From the NCBI GenBank assembly GCA_016212345.1, contig JACRGM010000080.1, positions 1-5,672 on the forward strand: a stretch of DNA of 5,672 nucleotides. Reading direction: 5' to 3'. Position 1 is the first letter of the stretch; each line of letters begins with the position of its first letter. Below, in pieces: positions 1 through 5,672 of the stretch. The position numbers were made by a program, and so were the translations under genes. The DNA is from Nitrospinota bacterium. GTDB taxonomy: Bacteria; Nitrospinota; Nitrospinia; SZUA-224. Under the pieces are notes generated by a model. It was not told the origin of the DNA and did no database searches. It saw only the letters and a program-made list of their open reading frames with translations.

Positions 1-1
1 T

Positions 2-328
2 CTTGATCCACAGGTAAGGGCTGGGGTGGTCATTATCCCCTTTAAAAGCCTCAATGTAGCCGCAGATATAGATCTTACTGAGAATAGCTCATTGATTGAG
101 GGCTCTAAGGATAGGAGGATAGGTTTTGGTGCAGAGAAGGGCTTTTTATCAGAATTAATAAGTCTACGTGCCGGGTTGTACAAGAATATTGCTGAAGGGG
201 ATTCAAATGTTGTTTATACTGGTGGTTTTGGGTTCAGGATATTCATGATACACCTTGACGCAGCTTTAGGATATGATTTTAAGGAGAGAGAAGGAATGGC
301 CTCTATCTCTTTAGCAGGCAGATTCTAA
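2..328 (+). CDS. C-terminal part of an outer-membrane beta-barrel protein, TraF_2-like (partial, 5' end outside window)
   Basis: The reading frame is open from base 2 to the TAA at 326-328, so this is the last ~108 residues of a longer protein; the GTG at 26 is simply an internal valine and not a credible start. The chain is made of alternating polar/hydrophobic strands separated by short turns, for example LRAGLYKNI, VVYTGGFGFRI and HLDAALGYDF, and ends in a phenylalanine (SLAGRF). This is the usual C-terminal signature of an outer-membrane barrel recognised by the Bam machinery. The pattern DPQVRAG...PFKSLNVAADIDLTEN...GFGAE...LRAGLYKN resembles the family often auto-labelled 'conjugal transfer protein TraF' (TraF_2); that label does not by itself imply conjugation, and no conjugation gene is visible here. 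It ends one base before the histidine kinase, so the two are probably cotranscribed. The barrel class is fairly secure; the family assignment is from memory of the motif pattern and is less so. Confidence 0.6.
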   Translation, partial: LDPQVRAGVVIIPFKSLNVAADIDLTENSSLIEGSKDRRIGFGAEKGFLSELISLRAGLYKNIAEGDSNVVYTGGFGFRIFMIHLDAALGYDFKEREGMASISLAGRF

Positions 329-329
329 T

Positions 330-2270
330 ATGACAAGGCTTGCCATCATTGGAATGGGGAGGGGAGGGAGTCTTCTTTTATCCCTCTTTAAGAGATACAA
401 AGATATAGATATAGTTGGTGTGGCTGATAAAAATGAAGATGCCCCAGGCCTTAAAAAGGCACGATCAGAGGGGATAATTACAAAGACCGATCTTAAGGAA
501 TTGATTGAAATAGCTGATCTTGATATGGTCGTTGATACTACTGGGGATCCTAATGTACCAACGGAGATAAAGAATATAAAACCCTCTATAGAGATACTGG
601 GAGGGGTAAGTTCAAGGCTTCTATGGGGTTTGATTGAAGAGCATAAAGATAGAGAGAAGGAGGTTAAAGAGACCTTAAGGGAACAAAAGAGGCTCTATGA
701 TATTGGTATCCTCCTTTCCTCAGTTGAGAAGATAGATGTTGCATTAGATATTATTGTTGATAATGCCATGAAATTAACAAGGTCACCAGCAGGGAGTATT
801 GTCCTTTACCAAGAAGAAAGGAATGAAATGAGTCTCAAGATCGCAAAAGGGCTCAGTCCAAGGTTTTCAGAGAAGCCGACATGGAAGATAAGACATGGGG
901 GAATGATAGAGGATATACTTAAACAGAGATCACCAACACATATACCTGATATAAGGAAAGAACCATCCTTTGCAAGTCCAGTAAGAGATCGTGAAGGGAT
1001 AAGGTCTCTTATTGCCACACCTCTCGTTGCAGATGATAAGATCCTCGGCATAATCTATGTCTATGACTTTAAACCAAGGGTATTTAGTGAAAAAGAGATC
1101 TCTATCCTCTCTCTCTTCTCCACCCAGGCATCCTTTGCGCTTGCAAAGATACAGCTCATGGAAGAATTAGAGGAAAGATTTCAGGCAAGGACAGTGGAAT
1201 TGAGGGAAAATAGGAGCAAATTGGAAGCAATGATCAGTGGGATGTATGAGGGTGTCATCTTCTGCGATAAAGATAATCGAATAAGTATATTCAATGAGGT
1301 CGCAGAAAGACTATTAAAGATTAAAAAAAAGGGAAAGATCAGGAGTAGTATCAAAGACTGCCATTCGCCATCTTTATTAGAGAAGGTAATGTTACTGATC
1401 GATGATTTTCGTTTTGGTAGAAAGAGATCTTATAGTATAGAAAAAAGGATTAATGATCAGATACTTTTATGTAATTTTGCATCTATAATGCATGATAAGA
1501 CCTATTTAGGTACTCTGATGGTATTCAGAGATGTAACAGAAGAGAAGAACCTTCATAAGAGATTAATTGAGGTAGAAAAGATGGCAACTTTAGGGGAGGT
1601 TACATCAACTATTGCCCATGAAATACGTAATCCATTGGTCTCTGTAGGTGGCTTTACAAGGCGATTACATAACATGATAATTAAGCAACCCTCATATAAA
1701 AGGTATAGAAGGTATACAGAACTAATTATTAAAGAGGTTGACAGGCTTGAGGAAATGCTTAGAAATGTAGTTGATTACTCCCGTGAATTAGAATTTAACT
1801 TGTCAAGTAGAGATATAAATGAACTCATTAGTAAGAAGATATCCTTAATGTCAGATCTCTTCAAGGAGAAAAGGATAAAATCAAAGATTGATCTCTATCC
1901 TAATCTTCCTAATGTATATATAGACCAGGATAACATTACACAGGTGTTTATCAATATTATCTCCAATTCTATTCATGCAATGCCTAATGGTGGAATCTTG
2001 AGTATTCGTACCCTCCCCTTAAAAAAGGATGATATAGACAAAGGTGTGTCCATCGAGATAAGTGATACTGGAGGAGGGATCCCTCCAGATATAGAACATA
2101 ATGTATTTAATCCCTTTTTTACTACCAAAGACAAGAGGATAGGTCTTGGCCTCCCTCTCACAAAGAAGATTATTGATTCTCTTGGAGGTTCTATTGAATT
2201 GACAAACAAGATCGGGAAAGGGCTTACTGTGGTCATCAAATTGCCCACCAAGGGCACTCGGGGCTTATAA
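330..2270 (+). CDS. Cytoplasmic sensor histidine kinase with N-terminal Rossmann domain (Rossmann-GAF-PAS-HisKA-HATPase)
   Basis: This 646-residue protein has no membrane segment or signal peptide. Residues 1-104 look like a dinucleotide-binding Rossmann fold: strand LAIIGMGRGG with glycines G8, G10, G12 and G13, an acidic residue D33 at the end of the second strand (VGVAD), and VVDTTGDP at 67-74, as in homoserine dehydrogenase-like or oxidoreductase N-termini, but with no catalytic domain attached. A charged helical linker (105-125) leads to a GAF domain (about 126-275), a second coiled-coil (275-300) and a PAS domain (about 297-405, ending in the typical FRDVTEEK). The kinase core follows: H-box IAHEIRNP with phospho-acceptor H430, N-box around N546, G1 DTGGGIP (579-585), F-box NPFFTTK and G2 GLGLPL (605-610). 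All core motifs are intact, so it should be active. The start is ATG at 330, immediately after the upstream TAA (TAATATG) and without a strong Shine-Dalgarno, suggesting translational coupling. The signal, possibly NAD(H) or another nucleotide, and the partner regulator are unknown. Confidence 0.93.
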   Translation: MTRLAIIGMGRGGSLLLSLFKRYKDIDIVGVADKNEDAPGLKKARSEGIITKTDLKELIEIADLDMVVDTTGDPNVPTEIKNIKPSIEILGGVSSRLLWGLIEEHKDREKEVKETLREQKRLYDIGILLSSVEKIDVALDIIVDNAMKLTRSPAGSIVLYQEERNEMSLKIAKGLSPRFSEKPTWKIRHGGMIEDILKQRSPTHIPDIRKEPSFASPVRDREGIRSLIATPLVADDKILGIIYVYDFKPRVFSEKEISILSLFSTQASFALAKIQLMEELEERFQARTVELRENRSKLEAMISGMYEGVIFCDKDNRISIFNEVAERLLKIKKKGKIRSSIKDCHSPSLLEKVMLLIDDFRFGRKRSYSIEKRINDQILLCNFASIMHDKTYLGTLMVFRDVTEEKNLHKRLIEVEKMATLGEVTSTIAHEIRNPLVSVGGFTRRLHNMIIKQPSYKRYRRYTELIIKEVDRLEEMLRNVVDYSRELEFNLSSRDINELISKKISLMSDLFKEKRIKSKIDLYPNLPNVYIDQDNITQVFINIISNSIHAMPNGGILSIRTLPLKKDDIDKGVSIEISDTGGGIPPDIEHNVFNPFFTTKDKRIGLGLPLTKKIIDSLGGSIELTNKIGKGLTVVIKLPTKGTRGL

Positions 2271-2280
2271 GAGGGAGGTG

Positions 2281-2323
2281 TCCCAACCATCCTACTTAGA
2301 GCTCTAATATAGGATGATTGGGA
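2281..2323. terminator. Long inverted repeat with nested palindrome between convergent genes; possible bidirectional terminator
   Basis: Arms TCCCAACCATCCTA (2281-2294) and TAGGATGATTGGGA (2310-2323) are complementary at 13 of 14 positions. The single mismatch is C-A in a plus-strand transcript but a G-U wobble in a minus-strand transcript, so the stem is fully paired in RNA from the sat side. The 15-base loop holds a perfect 10-base palindrome, TAGAGCTCTA (2297-2306). It starts 10 bases after the kinase stop codon and lies downstream of sat on the other strand, where a shared terminator would be expected. Neither strand has a U-tract after the stem, so it is not a canonical intrinsic terminator; an RNA 3'-end stabiliser or a protein-binding site is an alternative. 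Confidence 0.5.
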
Positions 2324-2377
2324 CTGCTTGGAGGAGATTGGGCTGAAAAGCTCTTAAAACCTCTTCCTTGAAAATTA

Positions 2378-2401
2378 GCTCCGCTTCGCTCCGCAATTGC
2401 G
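2378..2401. repeat. Small GC-rich patch: 7-bp direct repeat plus 10-bp palindrome
   Basis: GCTCCGC occurs at 2378-2384 and again at 2388-2394, and the second copy runs into the perfect palindrome CGCAATTGCG (2392-2401). The patch is bracketed by AATT at 2373-2376 and 2395-2398. It stands out against the AT-rich surroundings in the gap just downstream of sat. It may be a degenerate repeat or part of the 3' untranslated region of sat mRNA; no function can be assigned. The rest of the gap (2324-2377 and 2402-2431) shows nothing recognisable. Confidence 0.4.
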
Positions 2402-2431
2402 ATGTGAGAGTGCTTTGGTGCTGATTTCTCC

Positions 2432-3646
2432 TTATGTCCCCTGGGCGTATCTATGAAGCTTGACCTCAACCTTTTGATCGAGTTTTGAGTAATAATCCCT
2501 CAATACCGCAAGGACTTCAGGTCTGCTAAAATGCTCAGATACATCCTGCCCTTCAGAAAGCATCTTCCTTAGCATTGTCCCACTTAGTATCAATCTGTCA
2601 TCTTTACCATGTGGACATGTCTTCATAGAGGCCATACCATCACATTTAAAACAGTAGAATGTCCAATCGATCTTCAATGGTTGGAGTTCAAGTGAACCTT
2701 TTGGAATCTCATCAAATATATGATGGGCATCAAATGGACCATAATACTCACCCACACCTGCATGATCACGTCCTACAAGGAGATGACTGCATCCAAAATT
2801 CTGCCTAAAGAGGGCATGGAGAAGTGCCTCACGGGGGCCTCCATAGCGCATCTCCATAGGATAACCCGCCTGGATGCATGTATCTTTTACAAAATATTTC
2901 TCTATCAGGACATCAATAGCCTTTGTCCTAACCTCGGCAGGTATATCCCCTGCCTTTAGCTTCCCTACCAATTGATGGACAAATACACCATCGCAGACCT
3001 CAATAGCTATCTTTGATAGATATTCGTGTGATCTATGCATAGGATTTCTTAATTGCAATGCGGCTATTGTACTCCATCCCTTTTCCTCAAAGATCTTTCT
3101 GCTCTCTGCTGGACGCATATAGAGACCTTTAAACTGATCAGGATAATAGCTCTCACTGAATACCTTTACAGGGCCGGCAATATTTATCTCTCCTTGGGCC
3201 ATTACCTTTGCCACCCCAGGGTGCTCTGTGTCATCTGTTTTAAAGACCTGTCTGCATTCATAGACCTTGTCAATGGTATACTTCTCACGGACTGTTATAC
3301 TCCCCATTAACTCTCCAGTCTCCTCATCAATAAGGGCTGCCTCCTTTCCCTCTTTTAAGCTATCTGCCACCTCCTTTGTTGTTGAAAGGGTTATAGGGAT
3401 TGGCCAGAAGAGATCATTGCTCATTAAGTAGTCATCACAAACACCCTTCCAATCCTCTTTTCCCATAAATCCATCAAGGGGTGTAAATGCCCCAATACCC
3501 ATCATGATCAGATCAGAGGTCTCCCTTGATGTCATCCTGATCGGGGGTAACCTTTTAGCCTTTTCCCTTTCTTCCTTAAGTTTTCCACCTTCAAGCAATA
3601 AGGGCTTTAATTCTCTACCACCATGTGGGCGTACCAACCTCGCCAT
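2432..3646 (-). CDS. sat: Sulfate adenylyltransferase (ATP sulfurylase), dissimilatory type
   Basis: Catalyses ATP + sulfate -> adenosine 5'-phosphosulfate (APS) + PPi in the cytoplasm, the activation step of sulfate respiration. The 404 residues cover the N-terminal PUA-like domain (about 1-165) and the catalytic domain (about 170-400). Catalytic motifs are intact: QLRNPMHRSHE (198-208; QxRNPxHxxHE with the two nucleotide-binding histidines H204 and H207), MRYGGPREA (266-274), GRDHAGVG (292-299) and LSGTMLRKML (354-363). A probable zinc site, C332, C335, C344 and H346, is typical of the homo-oligomeric sulfate-reducer and archaeal enzymes. There is no C-terminal APS kinase or regulatory domain, so it is not an assimilatory PAPS-forming fusion, and it is not the CysDN type. 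The ATG start is fixed by a near-perfect AAAGGAGG on the minus strand (about 3654-3661), with AGGAGG 7 bases upstream. It is the last gene of the qmoC-adk-sat run. PPi release implies a pyrophosphatase elsewhere. Confidence 0.97.
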   Translation of the reverse strand: MARLVRPHGGRELKPLLLEGGKLKEEREKAKRLPPIRMTSRETSDLIMMGIGAFTPLDGFMGKEDWKGVCDDYLMSNDLFWPIPITLSTTKEVADSLKEGKEAALIDEETGELMGSITVREKYTIDKVYECRQVFKTDDTEHPGVAKVMAQGEINIAGPVKVFSESYYPDQFKGLYMRPAESRKIFEEKGWSTIAALQLRNPMHRSHEYLSKIAIEVCDGVFVHQLVGKLKAGDIPAEVRTKAIDVLIEKYFVKDTCIQAGYPMEMRYGGPREALLHALFRQNFGCSHLLVGRDHAGVGEYYGPFDAHHIFDEIPKGSLELQPLKIDWTFYCFKCDGMASMKTCPHGKDDRLILSGTMLRKMLSEGQDVSEHFSRPEVLAVLRDYYSKLDQKVEVKLHRYAQGT

Positions 3647-3653
3647 ATCTATT

Positions 3654-3694
3654 CCTCCTTTCTAAAGTGGAGGGGGGCTCTACCCTACCCTCCA
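3654..3694 (-). promoter_or_regulatory. adk-sat intergenic hairpin and sat Shine-Dalgarno, possibly competing structures
   Basis: In the minus-strand transcript, two bases after the adk stop, UGGAGGG (3694-3688) can pair with CCCUCCA (3674-3668). An extra GGG/CCC helix can form inside after a two-base bulge, leaving the loop UAGAG. The 3' arm includes CCUCC (3673-3669), which is also complementary to the sat Shine-Dalgarno GGAGG (3658-3654) across a 10-base loop. The two pairings are mutually exclusive, so the upstream hairpin would leave the ribosome-binding site free while its disruption could mask it. The pairings are read directly from the sequence; any regulatory role is inference. A real internal terminator is unlikely because no U-tract follows. 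Confidence 0.35.
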
Positions 3695-3696
3695 GT

Positions 3697-4344
3697 TCAC
3701 TTACCATCCAACACCTTATTTATATTAGTAAAGACCTCATTAACCGTAGCCATGCCATCAATCTTATAAAGTAGACCCTTTTCTCTATAATAGCTCTTTA
3801 AGGATTCTGTCTGATTCTCATAGACCTTTAAACGATCAAGATGCACCTCCTCTGTATCATCAGAACGACCTATTATCTCTCCATCACATTCATCGCATTT
3901 ACCCTCCACCTTTGGGGGGCTAAAGAATATGTTATAATCCTTCCCGCAATCTTTGCAGGAACGACGTCCTGACAAACGCTTTAAGATGATATCCCTGTCT
4001 GCCTCAAGGCTGATAACATAATCTATCTTTAGGTCTTTCTCTTCCATGACCTTATCAAGGGTAACAGCCTGAGAGATATTCCGAGGAAAACCATCGAGCA
4101 TAACCCCATTCGCATCCTCCACATTCCCTATAGCGTTAACAACAATCCCTACAACAATATCATCTGAGACAAGTCTCCCTTTATCCATAGCCTCTTTAGC
4201 CTTGAGGCCGAGTTCAGTCCCCTTTTTAACCTCTCCCCTTAAGGCATCCCCTGTTGAGAGATGAAGGAGGTTATACCTCTCCTTTAATCTATTTGCCTGT
4301 GTACCTTTACCAACCCCTGGAGGGCCAAAGATAATGATATTCAT
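3697..4344 (-). CDS. adk: Adenylate kinase, long form with four-cysteine metal-binding LID
   Basis: Catalyses AMP + ATP <-> 2 ADP. The 215 residues match the long-LID bacterial form. The P-loop is GPPGVGKGT (7-15, K13), the AMP-binding region begins LSTGD (29-33), and the core motif is DGFPRN (84-89), where most family members have T instead of N in the last position. The LID carries C130, C133, C150 and C153, a CxxC...CxxC metal knuckle that binds zinc in many Gram-positive enzymes and is also known with other metals in sulfate reducers. The RSDD segment (160-163) provides conserved arginine and aspartates. Its ATG overlaps the qmoC stop as ATGA, with GGAGGGG-like purines about ten bases upstream inside qmoC, so translation is probably coupled. 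Placement between qmoC and sat fits recycling of AMP released by APS reduction. Whether this is the only adk in the genome cannot be judged here. Confidence 0.97.
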   Translation of the reverse strand: MNIIIFGPPGVGKGTQANRLKERYNLLHLSTGDALRGEVKKGTELGLKAKEAMDKGRLVSDDIVVGIVVNAIGNVEDANGVMLDGFPRNISQAVTLDKVMEEKDLKIDYVISLEADRDIILKRLSGRRSCKDCGKDYNIFFSPPKVEGKCDECDGEIIGRSDDTEEVHLDRLKVYENQTESLKSYYREKGLLYKIDGMATVNEVFTNINKVLDGK

Positions 4345-5462
4345 ATAATAATCCCCTCCCTCCCTGAATACCTTGAGTACACCATTGCTACACTTCTATA
4401 TAGCAAGTGGGCCAGTTTAGAATATGGAAGATAACCTATAATATAAAAGACCACTACCAAGTGAATAAGATAGATTGGGTAAGCCAGAAAGGGGATCCCT
4501 GCCAATCTTGTTACCTCTGTGAGTATCCCACTTATTACCAAGGCATATATCATCCATATGAAGACCCAATCATAAGAAGTAGCGATTGTTATATCCTTAT
4601 TTTTAAGTCTATTCAGGAGAACCAATGTGATACCAACAAGGACTGCTATTCCACTCACATTTCCAAGTATCTTTGCAGGATGTATAAAGGGAAGAGGGGT
4701 TTCAATGTGTAAGAAATCTACTAAGACAAGGATAATATTGGTTGTAATAAATAATCCTACAAAACCATAAAATACAAGGAGATGGGCTCTATATCTATCC
4801 TTGTTTACACCGCAATCTTTAAATTTATTATGCCCAAGTACCTGAGTTACAGTTGAGATAATACTAGGTATTAACCCCATACCTGTACCTGGCATCCATG
4901 GATTGGAATTTCTCTCCATCCCCTTCCAAAAGTTTGAGATACCTATACCGGCTGAAAGTAAGGCAAGCAGAGAGACGGTAATAAAGACAACATCAATATA
5001 AAAGATGGGAAAAAACCTTGAGAATACGATCTCCCCCTCTGGTATGTTGAGGTGTCCAATAGAGGCAAGGAGGATAATAAAGATGATCATTGGAAGAGCT
5101 AAAAGATAAGGTAGATTCCTTATATCACTTAGTAGCCTACCCATAAATCTTGGAAATGCATAGTTCATGAAACTATATCTCCTCACAGAAGCCAAGACAT
5201 CCCCTGGCTTTGCCCCTCTTGGGCAGTGCAAAGAACAATCATTACACTGATGACACAACCATATATCAGGATTACCTACCAGCTTGTCCATTAACCCCCA
5301 TTGAGCCCATATCATCTCTTTCCTTGGAAATGGCTTTGTATCAGTGGATAATGGACATATCACCGCACATGTTGCACACTGAAAACACTTTTTAAGCGAA
5401 TCACCCCCCCAGGCGATAATATCCTTTATGAAACCTAAATCAGGACTTATTTCCTCTGCCAT
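4341..5462 (-). CDS. qmoC: Quinone-interacting membrane-bound oxidoreductase subunit C (HdrC/HdrE-like fusion)
   Basis: Subunit of the Qmo complex, thought to pass electrons from menaquinol to APS reductase during sulfate respiration. The 373 residues combine a cytoplasmic HdrC-like domain with an HdrE/NarI-like membrane domain. Two [4Fe-4S] motifs are complete: CFQCATCAVICP (C26, C29, C32, C36) and CHQCNDCSLHCP (C70, C73, C76, C80). Between them lies PFPRKEMIWAQWGL (44-57), which I recall as characteristic of QmoC rather than of generic HdrC. About six hydrophobic helices follow, near 118-136, 151-173, 226-250, 265-284, 298-318 and 326-347. Helix-associated histidines H227 and H334 are candidate heme b ligands, with H261 and H352 as others. 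The length is close to known QmoC. The start at 5462 is supported by GGAGGT five bases upstream. It overlaps adk by four bases. Oddly, qmoB does not abut it: at least 200 bp of repeat-bearing non-coding DNA lie upstream. Confidence 0.93.
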   Translation of the reverse strand: MAEEISPDLGFIKDIIAWGGDSLKKCFQCATCAVICPLSTDTKPFPRKEMIWAQWGLMDKLVGNPDIWLCHQCNDCSLHCPRGAKPGDVLASVRRYSFMNYAFPRFMGRLLSDIRNLPYLLALPMIIFIILLASIGHLNIPEGEIVFSRFFPIFYIDVVFITVSLLALLSAGIGISNFWKGMERNSNPWMPGTGMGLIPSIISTVTQVLGHNKFKDCGVNKDRYRAHLLVFYGFVGLFITTNIILVLVDFLHIETPLPFIHPAKILGNVSGIAVLVGITLVLLNRLKNKDITIATSYDWVFIWMIYALVISGILTEVTRLAGIPFLAYPIYLIHLVVVFYIIGYLPYSKLAHLLYRSVAMVYSRYSGREGIII

Positions 5463-5530
5463 TCATAACCTCCAAACAGATTAAGTAAATTCGAAGGTGA
5501 ACTAAAGGTCTCCCTTCCCATGCCTCCTTT

Positions 5531-5660
5531 CCTATAGATTTCCATATAACAAATTACACGGCGTTATCAGTCGAAATCCTCGACGGCGTACCGCTCAGTA
5601 CGCCTTACTCGGATTTCTCCCTCTAGCCTTGTGTAATTTATTATCTGAAAATCTACATAG
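5531..5660. repeat. Palindromic hairpin element with long terminal inverted repeats (MITE/REP-like)
   Basis: The 24-base left arm at 5536-5559 (ending ACAAATTACAC) is complementary to 5631-5654 (beginning GTGTAATTTATT) at 21 of 24 positions, and CTAT beyond the left arm matches again after a two-base gap. The two arms enclose a second, inner hairpin, so the element as a whole can fold into one long stem-loop. It contains no ORF of useful size. It lies directly upstream of qmoC and is more GC-rich at its centre than the neighbourhood. This architecture fits a non-autonomous palindromic mobile element or a REP/BIME-type repeat. I cannot confirm from one window that it is dispersed in the genome. 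Confidence 0.7.
5573..5617. repeat. Inner hairpin of the palindromic element
   Basis: GAAATCC (5573-5579) pairs with GGATTTC (5611-5617), and GGCGTAC (5585-5591) pairs with GTACGCC (5598-5604). Both helices are perfect 7-bp stems, separated by a 5x6-base internal loop and capped by the 6-base loop CGCTCA (5592-5597). The core is the same kind of structure on either strand. No U-tract follows, so it is not read as an intrinsic terminator, though transcripts entering qmoC from upstream would have to pass through it. Confidence 0.7.
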
Positions 5661-5672
5661 ATTTCCATATAA
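5641..5672. repeat. Palindromic junction carrying the second copy of a 16-bp direct repeat; probable start of a further repeat unit
   Basis: ATAGATTTCCATATAA at 5534-5549 recurs exactly at 5657-5672, a spacing of 123 bases. The second copy also forms a palindrome with the bases before it: 5641-5655 is complementary to 5658-5672 at 13 of 15 positions around a two-base centre. This is what a head-to-tail array of the hairpin element would look like where one unit's right arm meets the next unit's left arm. The window ends inside the repeat, so the array is inferred and its copy number is unknown. Confidence 0.6.

Noticed and set aside
2..328. Evidence for a conjugative element because of the TraF-like name.
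   Set aside because: The name is attached to a widespread barrel family; there are no relaxase, coupling-protein or other transfer genes in the window.
2432..3646. A bifunctional ATP sulfurylase/APS kinase.
   Set aside because: The protein ends at residue 404, shortly after the catalytic domain, and has no P-loop kinase domain.
4407..4712. A 101-codon open frame on the plus strand opposite qmoC.
   Set aside because: It is antisense to the membrane-domain coding sequence of a clearly recognisable QmoC, with no ribosome-binding site or domain of its own; the same holds for the shorter antisense frames opposite sat and the kinase.
5463..5530. A sigma-70 promoter for qmoC on the minus strand.
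   Set aside because: I looked for a TTGACA/TATAAT pair at 16-18 bp spacing in the region upstream of the Shine-Dalgarno and found no convincing match, so no promoter is called.
5447..5545. A 32-codon minus-strand reading frame (MEIYRKGG...) starting in the repeat and ending inside qmoC in another frame, with an AAAGGAGG one base before an internal ATG.
   Set aside because: It begins in the palindromic element, overlaps the start of qmoC, has no correctly spaced ribosome-binding site for either ATG, and resembles no protein I know. Chance is the simpler explanation.
5531..5672. The edge repeats as part of a CRISPR array.
   Set aside because: The unit is about 123 bp, strongly palindromic over its full length, with no short identical repeat alternating with unique spacers and no cas genes in view.

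Overview
The window is an AT-rich stretch of chromosome that probably comes from a dissimilatory sulfate-reducing bacterium. The key evidence is a minus-strand run encoding QmoC (the membrane subunit of the quinone-interacting oxidoreductase that feeds electrons to APS reductase), adenylate kinase and a dissimilatory-type sulfate adenylyltransferase. The beta-barrel protein at the left edge implies a diderm envelope. Together these suggest Desulfobacterota or a similar lineage such as Nitrospirota; no finer placement is supported by the sequence alone.

Left half, plus strand: the C-terminal end of an outer-membrane beta-barrel protein (TraF_2-like) runs in from outside the window and stops at 328. 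One base later begins a 646-residue cytoplasmic sensor histidine kinase with an unusual N-terminal Rossmann nucleotide-binding domain, followed by GAF, PAS, HisKA and HATPase modules. No response regulator is visible. The 161-bp convergent gap at 2271-2431 holds a long imperfect inverted repeat with a nested palindrome, probably a terminator-like structure, and a small GC-rich repeat patch.

Right half, minus strand: transcription runs qmoC -> adk -> sat. qmoC and adk overlap by 4 bases (ATGA). adk and sat are separated by 50 bases containing a strong hairpin next to a near-perfect Shine-Dalgarno. The genes form a metabolic set. Sat activates sulfate to APS and releases PPi. APS reductase (not in the window) releases AMP, with electrons delivered through Qmo. 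Adk converts that AMP plus ATP into two ADP, closing the adenylate cycle of sulfate respiration.

Right edge: about 210 bp upstream of qmoC contains no convincing gene. It holds a strongly palindromic element of about 130 bp. A 16-bp sequence from its left end recurs exactly 123 bp downstream, at the very edge of the window, as if a tandem array of hairpin units continues beyond it. qmoA and qmoB, normally just upstream of qmoC, are not in the visible sequence.
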